NCBI GenBank assembly: GCA_025531455.1
Contig: JAMYHL010000161.1
Coordinates: 1-21,837, forward strand
Source of the DNA: Apiotrichum sp. Y4204
Taxonomy: Eukaryota; Basidiomycota; Tremellomycetes; Trichosporonales; Trichosporonaceae
DNA length: 21,837 nucleotides
Direction: 5' to 3'
Part shown: positions 10,469 to 19,223 of the stretch, piece by piece
Layout: each line of letters starts with the position of its first letter
Numbering within the stretch: the first letter of the stretch is position 1
Notes under the pieces: generated by a model
Databases searched by the model: none
Seen by the model: the letters and a program-made list of their open reading frames with translations, nothing else
Told to the model about the DNA's origin: nothing
Made by a program: the position numbers and the translations under genes

Positions 10469-12040
10469 CCTGGGGGAGCTCCATCTAGTACCTGCCACTT
10501 GGACTGAGTTTCCTCGCCACCCACCGCTCTGCGATCCCTCGGATTCGCGCAGTTTGCATCTTGGTAGGTGTCCAGAGCTGATTATTTTGCGCCATTAATT
10601 CCGCCCTGCCGTCGGGACCCGTACCGGCTGCTTGTTCCTCGACATCTGTGATTGTCGGCGACTCCTGGGGGGGTTCGCGATCCGGCGAGAACTAGGACTT
10701 AGTTTACTCTCCACCGGAAGCTCTGCGATTCCTCGGATTTGCGCACTTTGCTTCTTTGTGGCTGTTATAAACTCATTGTATTGCGACAGTAAATCCGCCT
10801 CGCCGTCGGGACCCGTAGCGGCTGCTTTATCTTCGACACCTGTAGTTGTCAACAACGCCTGGAGGCTCCGCGATCTGACAAGAGCTCGGACTCAGTTTCC
10901 TCTCCACCGGAAGCTCTGCGATGTCTCGGATTTGGGCACTTCGCTTCTTGGCTGGTCTCCAAAGCCGATTGGACTGCGATAGTAGTTCCGCCTTGCGGTC
11001 CGTACCCGTAACGGCTGCTTTGCCCACACAGCTGAGAGGTTGCGTCAAGTACTCCTGGGGGTCGCAAAACTACTCGCGATAATCCAGACTCAGTTTACTC
11101 CCCACCGGGAGCTCTGCAATCGCTCGGATTCGCGCATCGTACCTCTCGCTTGGGTTAGATAGCTGATTCCTATGCGATGGTAATTCCGCCGTGCCGGCGG
11201 GACCCGTAACGGCTGCCTTCGCCCCCACAGCAGGGAGTCTGTCTCAATTACTTCTGGGGGGGCCAAAAGATGTCGGCGGTCACTCGGACTCAGCTTGCTC
11301 GCCACCGAAGGCTCTACGATCTCTCGGATTTGCGCAGCGCTCCTCTCGCTTAAATTAAATAGCTGATTCTCATGCGATGGTAAATCCGCCGTGCCGTCGG
11401 GACCCGTAACGGCTGCTTTCCCCTCCACAGCTGTGAGCCTATGAAGTACTCCTGGGGGCGCAGAAGATGTGGGACGGTGACTCGGACCAAGTTTACTCGC
11501 CACCAAAGGCGCTACGGTCTCTCGGATTCGGGCATCTCATATCCCTCCTGGATTCCATAGCTGATTCTCAAGTGGGGTTAAATCCGACTTGCCGTCGGGA
11601 GCGGCAGCGGCTGCTTTAGTCTCCACAGCTCGAAGCTTATGAACTACTCCTGGGGGCGCCAACGATGTGGTCTGTAACTCGGACCAAGTTTACTCGCCAC
11701 CGAGGTCCCTACGGTCTTTCGGATTGGCGCATCTCGCATCTCTCCTAAATCCCATAGCTGATTCTCAAGCGGAGCTAATTCCGCCTTGCCGTTGGGAGCG
11801 GTAGCGGCTGCTTCAGCCTTGACATCTTAAGCTCTGTTAAGCACTCCTGGGGGCGCCCTTGATCTTGGCGGAAACACATGCCAGGTTTTTTCGCCACCGA
11901 AGTCTCTACGACCCCTCGGTTTTAGATATCTTGCATCTACAACGGTCTTTAATTCAGTGGCTGTCGGGGGAGGTGACCCCAGTCAGTGGGGGACCTGTGG
12001 CGACAACTTAACCCTCGAGCGCCAGTCTCATCAGTGAGTC
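10469..12040 (+). repeat. Satellite core subfamily, best conserved
   Basis: Eight successive units have very regular spacing (194-199 bp). They share CCGTCGGGACCCGTAACGGC before each G run, TCGCCACCGAAGGCTCTACG before CTCGGATTTGCGCA, and an ATAGCTGATTCTCA string after it (clearest at 11160-11770). Neighbours here are visibly more alike than anywhere else in the array, as expected for the most recently amplified part. Confidence 0.8.
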
Positions 12041-12509
12041 TTGGGGGCGTCCAATTCGGTCCCATGGCCGCTCAACTAAGTGCACTCACCACCGGAGGCT
12101 CTACGGCTGCTCGGTTTTGTGCATTCGGCATTCAGAGTTAATGGAGGCTCAATTCGACTTTAAACTAGAAGTCCATCGGACCAGCGGACTCGTGGCAACC
12201 GTTTCGGCCTTGGGATACCCCTTTCGTGAGTCCTGGGGGGGCTGAATGTAGTCCCCACGTAACGTCCGGTCGTGAGCACTCGCCACCGAGAGCCCTACGG
12301 CTCCTCGGTTTTGCGGAGAGGGCATTATGAAAGGCACCGCTTGACTGTTCAACCCTTTCCGCATTGGTGGGGCTCGCGGCGACTGCTTTGGCCTTGACCA
12401 AACCTCTGGCCCTACCCTGTGTTGCCGAAGCGTTTCTATCTCAGACCACAGGCCTAACTCGACCCACAAGCACTCGTCACCCAACTCCCTGTAGCTGCTC
12501 GGTTAGTCG

Positions 12510-13340
12510 AATACTACCTCCTCAGTGGGTGATAGGGTGAAATCAATGATTCCGAGCGCTTGCTGTGCTGTTGCGACCCGTGACAATGCTTCTGCGCCTG
12601 AGGTAAAAATGTGGTGTGATCCTGGGGAAAGTCCCAAGCCCAACTCGGACCACTGTTACTCCTCACTCAACGCTGTATCGACCGTCGGTTCTCCGCATAC
12701 CTCATGCTGTGAGACCCATATTGTAGGATCGCTGCTTCCGAGCCCTCCACGTGTTGTCAGGCGCCGTGGCAATGATGTGGTCCACAGGGCGACGAAGTGG
12801 TTATATCCTGGGGGAGCCGTAGCTGACTTCTCAGACCACAAGCCCAGCGGGGACCACGACTACTCCTCAGGCAACAACACTGTATGAGCTCTCGGTTTTG
12901 CAGAAATGGAATTGAAAGACACTTATGGTGAAAAAGTATCGATTTCGAGCGCTCTCCGTACCGAGAATACCTGTTGCGACGACGATACCCGTGGCAATGT
13001 GAGGAGTCCTTTAGCGTAGTCGTGGGGGTGTCGAGTCCAGCCTCTCGGACCACGTCTGCTCCTCACTTCACGCTGTAAGGGGCCTCGGTTTTGCAGACAT
13101 CGCATGCAGACGGTGTTTTAATGCAAACCCATTATCTGCTGGGCGCCGGCAGTGCCGCTGGGACCTGTGATGCTTGATTTGGCTTTGGACGGCCAAATGG
13201 CCGGGGGTGTGGAACCCAGCCCGTCGGACCGCGAGTACGCCTCACTTAACATTGTATGAGCTCTCGGATTAGCAGATATTTCAGGCTGATACACTGATAG
13301 AACAACAGTATTGAATCCGAGCGCTCGCAATGCTGTTGGG
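12510..13340 (+). repeat. Satellite subfamily IV
   Basis: Units here share ATTCCGAGCGCT-like and CTGTTGCGACCCGTG-like strings before the G run. After it they share a CTCGGACCACGACTACTCCTC-type string cut to CGGACCACG...CTCCTCAC, then GCTGTATGAGCTCTCGGTTTTGCAG-like sequence. The spacing is irregular (179-214 bp), and one unit before it (12416) is almost unrecognisable. Confidence 0.65.
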
Positions 13341-14700
13341 ACCTCTGTGGAGACTGATTCTCATAGGGAGATTGTCGTGCAATACGCCTGGGGGTGCCGG
13401 CTGATGACTAACCAACCTTGCAGTCCGATTCTATGTCACCCGTCACTCTACGACCGCTCGGTTTTTCAAAGTTTGCGCTGTAGCCATTAACCGAGTCAGA
13501 ATATGTCTGTACTGAGTGCCTGTTGTGCCGGTGGGACCCATGGCGGAGATCTCGCTGTCACCGACGGGCGCTCTTGGGTCCTGGGGGCGTCAACTGATGT
13601 CAAAGGGAAGCTCCAAGGGCGATTCCATCCAGCCGTGAGCTCGGCGGTCCTTCGGTTTTGGACTTTCCGCATCTTTACTGACTCCCAATACAGATCCCGT
13701 TAGTACCGAATGTAGGACTTGCTGACCAGGTCCATGACGATGGTTGTGTCGTCGATAGGGCAACTATCTGTTAGCCTTGGGGGCGACAAAGTTGCTTCGT
13801 TGGGCCTGTTCATAGCACTGTGTGTTTTGGACTCCTCGGTTTTGGGGCGCTCGAGTGGCTATTGATCAGGCTCCCGTTAGACCCTTCCTCATAGGGCACA
13901 GCGTGCTTGTGGATTCACGGCGACTGCCTGGCACCAACTCTGAGATTGCGGATTGTCCTGGGGGGAGCGACACATGACCGAAAATGCGTACACACGATAT
14001 GGAGCGCTCTGACAGCCGTCGGTTTTGGAGCGATGGGATATTTCACCCACCACGATCAGGCAACGCCAAGACCTGGTGTCGGGGATGCTTGTGAAAGCAA
14101 TGGCGGCCGCTCCGCCCAGCACCGAGGGGCTGTCAGTGAAGCCTGGGGGCCGCACTTTGCCCCGACATGCAGAGACACATCACCGCAGCCTCTGGGTGTG
14201 CTCGGTTATGAACTACTGCCGTTTCCTGTTAGCTGAGATACTGAATAGCGTTTGACCGACTATCCAGCATGCTTGTGGAGCCCATGACCACTGTTTCGGC
14301 GAAAACAGGATGAACCTCGGCAAGTCTTAGGGCGTGGCTTTTATCTCGACGTGAGAATACACGGCGATACACGCTCCCGCTCGGCTTTAACTTGAACATC
14401 TCCACCTGGCGCAAAGCACCGATAGAGATCACCCCAGTAGCGTGTGATCAGCATGTCCATGGAACTCAGGGTAAGTACCTCGGGAGCAACAAGAAAGGTG
14501 TTGCTCTCTGCGTGGGGTGCCATTGATATTTGGCAGTGTACGAGTAGACGTTACAGTACGCTTTCGCGCCGCTCGGCTCTCCTTCAATAGCAATAAGCAA
14601 GGTCTCCGGTTTGGCAGCCGTTGTGAATGAGTGTTATCATACTGTGCTCGGGGAATCCACGTTGACAGGCTTCGTGAGTGTTGCTGGCCTCGACGCCACT

Positions 14701-15011
14701 GAATGATCAGGGTGAGCAGGGGGATATGTTGAGCTTCAACTGTGCCCCTGCGGAGATTAGTTTCAGCTTTTGCGCCGTCACATGGTGAATCCGGTATCTT
14801 GAGTGTGAGGATGAGGAACGGATATTACGCGGTCCAGGTGCCTGCTCAACGTGAGTTCATCCTCGCAGTCTCCTTGTCTCGTACCTCATTTATCACTGTA
14901 CAGAGTGGGCGGCCCTCCTCAGGATGCTTGGACAGCTGCGATCCAACAGTAGATGATATGCAGCTCCAGGTAGCAAGGACACTATACATGCAAGACAGGT
15001 CCACCGGCCGA
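14701..15011. other. Right edge of the array and 3' flank of the permease gene
   Basis: A TTTTGCGCC string at about 14768 sits one period after the last clear CGGTTTTG-type block, so the array fades out here. The rest up to the permease stop codon shows no gene. The plus-strand ORF running 14742-15281 is antisense to the last permease exons and is not supported. Confidence 0.5.
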
Positions 15012-16935
15012 CTACCTGTGGTATCTCCTGTACTCGAGATATCGCAGCGGAGCATAGAGCAATGCGGCAGTCGCAAAACTAGTTTCAGCCCCAATCGCTC
15101 TGATAGAACTCACGAGACTTCGAAACCGATGTCACCTCCTCGTCCAATCTTGCGTGCAATCGGACCTACGTACCATGTCTGCGACATGGAGAGCACGGCC
15201 ATCACGGCCGCCACGCAGCATGAGACGATACCCGCCATGCCGGGTGGAAGACGCTTGATGTCCCCGTATGCCTGCCGTTAGGTGTGTCTGGAGAATCGAT
15301 CACTCACTGTCAGATCGTAGCCTCCGGGAATGACCCGCCGGCGGAAGATCATGTGCTCCTCGAGGACGACGGCGAGGAAGAAGGCAACCCAGTACCCCAA
15401 GATCGCAAGGAAGTTGTTGAGGATGGCGGAAAAGTGCTCACGGCCAGCGATGGCGCACACGGCTGATATTAGCGAGTTCAATCATTCAATCATAAAGACC
15501 CACTGTAGATCACAAACGCCACAATCACCCACACCGCGCGGGGGACTTTCTGCAACGGCGTCGCGAGAGCCTGAATCGCGAGTGCGGTCGCGTACGTGTT
15601 CGCCGTGCAGTTTGATGCGATTGAAAACGCGAAGACAACCTGGATGAACTTGCCGCCTGCACCCCAGGGCCTGAAGACTGTCGTCAGCACAACAAGCTGG
15701 ATCTCACCCACCTTCCTGCAGGACGCCGCTGACATCTCCCGTCTTGAAAGCCTCAAAGTAGTCGGGGATTGTGAGAAGGGCGACGCCCAGGACCTCGACG
15801 AGCATGAGGGGGACCATCAGACCGATCCAGGTGAAGAGGAAGATGCGCCATGCGGGATAGGTGGCCGGCAGGCGACTGTTGAAGTCTGCGGCAACGGCTC
15901 CCCAGCCGCACACAGACGGGAGGATGATACCCTGCTGTCAGACAGGAAAGATTTGGACAAGAAATGCTCACGGCGTAGGAGAGGACGTTACCCGCCAGGA
16001 TGGCACCACTCCCTTCTCCGGCGAGCTGCTCGGGCAGTCGGGTGTTGTACCCTTTCTTTCCACCAAGGGCATACATGCATCTGCCGTCAGATCTAGCCGC
16101 TGAACACTTGTACTCACATGTAAAAGGTGAGCATGACGATCCACGCGAAACGCTGCCAGTAGCGCAGCACGGCGTAGCCGAAGAAGGAGATGACGAGCAC
16201 GAGCATGCCGACAATAACCACCGCGGCCTCGAGAGGCAGCTTCTTATTTGTCACGTTTGCGAGCGTCTGGCCGCCGAGAATAAGGCCAGTGACCGAAAAG
16301 CTATGGTGAGCCATCTTCCCCCATGTTAGACTTACCCCAGATGGGTGAGGATGTTCAACGCAGAGAAGATCGAGGCACCGATAAAGCCCATAGAGTACCG
16401 ACAAATGACCATCGTGCGTAAGCCTGTCATCGGCCCGAGGGAGGCAATGAACGCTGTGCCGCACGCCCCGATGGCTGTGAAGAACACGATAACGAGCACG
16501 GCTGTTTGGTAGCTAAGATTGAAGAACGGGCGCGCCAGCATCTGTCGTTAGCTAGAGGATGACTGTAACACTCACGCCGATGGGAATTGTCGTGATCACC
16601 AAGTTTACCGAAAACCAGAACACAATCAAGGAGTACCAGGGCTCACTCTGCCGCTCGTCTTCGGGAACACGCTGAGGTTAGCAGTGGCCAGACAAGCACT
16701 CACCTCAATGCCGCGGGCCTCGACGCCATGGTCAAAGGCTTTGCGGAGCAGCCGGAACAGCGGATTGCGAGACTTTAGCTCACTTTCGTGAACGATGCCC
16801 GTCTCAAGGTCGTGACGTGAGGGCTGTGGGCTGCCGACGCGAATGTCTGGCTGGATGTCAGCAGCGGCTGTCATGAGCACTCACCGCCTCGTACACCTCG
16901 TACTGCTTGTCAAAAGTATCGTGTTTGTAGTCCAT
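15012..16935 (-). CDS. NCS1-family purine-cytosine permease (FCY2-like), 521 aa, 11 exons
   Basis: A plasma-membrane symporter of the purine-cytosine/uracil/allantoin (NCS1) family, by family knowledge a proton-coupled uptake system for cytosine and purines. Rebuilt exons, in gene order: 16935-16885, 16850-16704, 16671-16576, 16541-16336, 16300-16118, 16080-15972, 15931-15712, 15677-15504, 15462-15308, 15271-15114, 15078-15012. They sum to 1566 nt, exactly 522 codons with the TAG. Start is CCATGG-type at 16935. After a hydrophilic N-terminus (1-80) come about 12 membrane segments. FCY2 hallmarks visible are RVPEDER (67-73), GPMTGLRTMVICRYSMGF (134-151), NILTHLG (161-167), LGGQTLANV, CGWGAVAADFNSRLPA, WRIFLFTW, REHFSAILNNFLAILGYW, LEEHMIFRR and a final GGDIGFEVSFATAALLYAPLRYLE. 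Length and motif order match the family. F168 stands where many relatives have Trp. The exact substrate and paralog cannot be assigned. Confidence 0.95.
15932..15971 (-). other. Permease intron 6 with tandem NAGNAG acceptor
   Basis: The intron ends CTGACAGCAG. Splicing at the distal AG gives the exon start 15931 (GIILPSVCGWG). Splicing at the proximal AG (exon start 15934) keeps the frame and adds one Gln. Both are compatible with the protein. The permease has nine other introns: 16851-16884, 16672-16703, 16542-16575, 16301-16335, 16081-16117, 15678-15711, 15463-15503, 15272-15307 and 15079-15113. Confidence 0.8.
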
Positions 16936-17130
16936 GGCGATGGTGGGGCCCACGATTGAGGTTTTTGATACTTTTTAAGACAACACATCCGGGGAAGCAT
17001 GCGGGTGCCCCAACTGCTTTCGCGATCTCCACAGTCGTGTGCCCTGGTTTCCCACCGGACGCGCTAGCGTTCGAGGCACCCATCATGTGCCCATTGCTAG
17101 GTTCACGCTTGTATCACTCGGTTATACGCC
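16936..17130 (-). promoter_or_regulatory. Upstream region of the permease gene
   Basis: This is the 5' flank. On the minus strand a short AT-rich patch (CTTAAAAAGTATCAAAAACC, about 16962-16981) lies roughly 30-45 nt before the ATG and is the only TATA-like element. Two TGATAC/GTATCA sites are present, but they do not meet the strict GATA-factor consensus, so nitrogen regulation cannot be claimed. Confidence 0.3.
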
Positions 17131-18120
17131 TTGCGGAGCGTGCAGAGCGTGGATGCATGTGGACACTGGACGCATGTGGACGTGCCTGCCGTGCCTGTGA
17201 TAAGTATAGAGGCCAGATCTGAGCCAGACGCGGTTTTGGTCGCCGCGCGAGTGACGTCAAGACGCCGTCAACGGCACCAGGAGACAGCCATGAGACGCCG
17301 GCCGGCGACATCCACCTGGTCGAGGTCAGGAACAGCTCAGGACTGGATGGACCCACATGCGGCACACCTGGTAATCGACGAGCGTTCGTTGTCAACGCCG
17401 TTGGTACGGCGTCTGGAGCGAGTCTCGGCAAACTCAATGTGTCGTGAACGAGGTCCCTGGGCGAGCTCGCGACTAGGAGCGATCACTCGGTCGCGGAGGC
17501 CCTTTGGCCCTTTGGCTACCGAGCTCTCGAGGCTGCTGTTGCGGTTGACGCTTGGCCCGGTTCTCTTGGCACGATAGGAGTTCCGGGTTACGGTACTCGG
17601 CAGTTGCAAGCATGATCCACCTGAGGTTCATCGTCTCGGGCTCGCAGGACATGAGCAGTCACAGAGCAACAACCGACCGCCAACTCAAAACGGCTGGTTG
17701 GAACCCACAGCGATCTGTGCATACGGGACAGACTCTTTGCTGGAGGGGGCAGGGTCCACGGCTCTGGCTGCTTGGTGAGTGGCGACAAGACAGCAGCGGA
17801 CTCACAATGCGCGGAGGCCACAATCCAGCCCGTGGGCCCCGGGGGCCCCGGAGCCTGGTCTGCCATCTTGTCGGCTTGGCCACCACAGCCCCGAGACTGA
17901 CGGACAACGGCAAAGCAGCACCACCTAAAGCATCCAGATTGTCTTCGGCTTAGGTTGTGGTCGCAGTGCGGCCTCATCAGCGGCAAGTAGTGTGTGTACC
18001 GATTCGCGCACCGGCAGCAGCGTGAGATCATTGAATGTAGCTGGAGGACTTGAGTTATGGTGTTGAGAGTGTCGGTGATGCACTGTGTCCACTGAGTGAA
18101 TCTGTGAGGAGTGCGAGCTG
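17131..18120. other. GC-rich stretch without a supported gene
   Basis: Overlapping ORFs on both strands (plus 17131-17577, plus 17552-17953, minus 17588-18031) have Arg/Pro/Ser-rich, domain-free translations typical of GC-rich non-coding DNA. One minus-strand possibility is a tiny two-exon frame: ATG near 17872, a GTGAGT...AAGCAG intron of about 41 nt around 17769-17809, and a stop near 17688. It would encode under 50 aa and I do not call it. A 13-bp direct repeat (GCATGTGGAC) lies at about 17155-17180. Confidence 0.4.
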
Positions 18121-18130
18121 TTGCATTGTG

Positions 18131-18204
18131 GAGAGAGAGACAAGAGAGAGAGTGTGTGTGTGATCAAGAGAGAGAGCGAGAGAGACAGAGATATCAAGAG
18201 AGGT
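18131..18204 (+). repeat. GA/GT microsatellite cluster
   Basis: AGAGAGAG and GTGTGTGTG runs are interleaved, with the string CAAGAGAG recurring three times. This is strand-asymmetric simple sequence in an intergenic region. No gene signal is present. Confidence 0.85.
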
Positions 18205-18212
18205 GGACGTGA

Positions 18213-18444
18213 CATGCATGTGCTTCTGCGAGCACAGACACACAAAAAGGATGCTCTCCTTTGGACGTTGTCGCATTTGCCACCGTGTGACCCGTGTGCC
18301 CACATGCACGCATGCATGCATTCATCTAGTTTCAACACCCCGTATACAGCTCCAAAAGAAACCCTACGCGCTGGCCAGGCCACTTCCTGTGAGGGTTGTA
18401 TGGATGCATGGATGTTGGTTCTCGACGTCGTTGTTGTGGATTTT

Positions 18445-18494
<50 letters not shown>

Positions 18495-19091
18495 CGTTTT
18501 GTTCTTATCTGGGATTCATCCGCCATGCATTGCGCATCGTTGCAAGGTAACAACGCGCGTTCAGCATGGACGGGTACTTGCTCTTGCTACTCCTCTCACT
18601 GCTACCCACGGAGCGACAGAGAGCACCCCGTAGACACGCAGCTGTGCATACCATATCATGAATGTATGCAGGCTGCATGCACCGCTCCTTTCGCATTGTC
18701 TGTTTAGTCATGGGTTGTTGGGAAGGGCTCTGGAATGACGTCACAACAGAGCACGTGCATTCCACGCTCTTCTCTGCACAACGGCAGTCAACACGTGGGA
18801 CTCACGCGATCCGCCCTGCCGTCGACGCTGACGACGCCTTCTTGAAAAGCTTCCCCATTGTTCGATAGGATTCCATTCACATTCACTTTTGCCACTGCGC
18901 CAATGCCATGGCCTTTGGACGTTGCCACTCTGTCAGGTGGGAATGATTGCATGCATGCCATGCATTGCAATGGCCTCGTATGCACGGAGCACATGCATAT
19001 ACTGTAACCGTGATGGATGCATCGGGATACATGCATGCAGGTGGACAGATGCATACATGCATTCCCATGCATAGCTCTACCAGGCATGCAT
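18213..19091. repeat. Cluster of 14 ATGCAT palindromes
   Basis: The hexamer ATGCAT, often extended to TGCATGCA or GCATGC, occurs about 14 times: near 18214, twice at 18311-18320, 18404, 18525, twice around 18949-18965, 18992, five times between 19016 and 19075, and 19086. Random expectation over about 880 bp is roughly 0.2. The densest part is 18948-19091, just downstream of the 3' end of the chromatin-protein gene. The hexamer is self-complementary, so the sites have no strand. The spacers differ, so this is not a simple microsatellite. Confidence 0.85.
18441..18492 (+). repeat. T9-(GT)n-T30 tract
   Basis: Nine T, then a GT dinucleotide run to about 18462, then 30 consecutive T (18463-18492). 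It resembles a poly(A) tail read on the opposite strand. I found no retroelement or processed-transcript body next to it, so it is called as simple sequence. Confidence 0.9.
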
Positions 19092-19223
19092 CCAGCAAGT
19101 TGTTAGCATGGTCGTGAGCACGGGCAGAGTGGTGGCGACCGAGATGATATCCATATAAACCTATACACACAAGGGAAACTCAACAGTTATATACAACGGA
19201 CCCTTTCTTCCCATTCTTCAGTC

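Larger units (their letters stand above)
6922..14700 (+). repeat. Diverged ~190-bp tandem satellite array, about 41 units
   Basis: A G-run block (consensus YCYTGGGGGYGCCRA) recurs at 6922, 7115, 7283, 7463, 7651, 7823, 8007, 8193, 8379, 8561, 8751, 8939, 9113, 9307, 9501, 9688, 9897, 10091, 10273, 10469, 10664, 10858, 11054, 11253, 11451, 11649, 11846, 12040, 12232, 12416 (weak), 12621, 12807, 13021, 13200, 13387, 13580, 13776, 13957, 14142, 14324 (weak) and 14510. That is 40 intervals over 7588 bp, mean about 190 bp, range 168-214. A second block, CTCGGTTTTGCGCA (or CGGATTTGCGCA), follows each G run by about 60-80 bp. A third GC-rich block follows about 50 bp before the next G run. All units have the same orientation. 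Intervals are not multiples of three and no long ORF crosses the array, so it is non-coding satellite-like DNA. It is not AT-enriched, so RIP-type decay is not evident. Confidence 0.9.

Noticed and set aside
6922..14700. CRISPR-like array
   Set aside because: Blocks are too diverged, the intervals are about 190 bp and themselves related between units, and the genome is eukaryotic with spliceosomal introns.
14742..15281. Plus-strand ORF of 179 codons
   Set aside because: It lies antisense to the last two permease exons and introns; the open frame is a shadow of that gene.
15753..16214. Minus-strand ORF of 153 codons
   Set aside because: It reads through permease introns and then follows a wrong phase; only its middle (exon 6) is real.
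17688..17872. Tiny two-exon minus-strand gene with a GTGAGT...AAGCAG intron
   Set aside because: The product would be under 50 aa, the intron end departs from the local CTNANNNNAG pattern, and the region is GC-rich enough to give such frames by chance.
18441..18492. Poly(A) tail of a retrotransposed element on the minus strand
   Set aside because: No element body, target-site duplication or coding remnant was seen beside the T30 run.
18055..18633. ORFs through GA/GT and poly-T simple sequence
   Set aside because: Their translations are low-complexity Ser/Leu/Phe runs that simply reflect the microsatellites.
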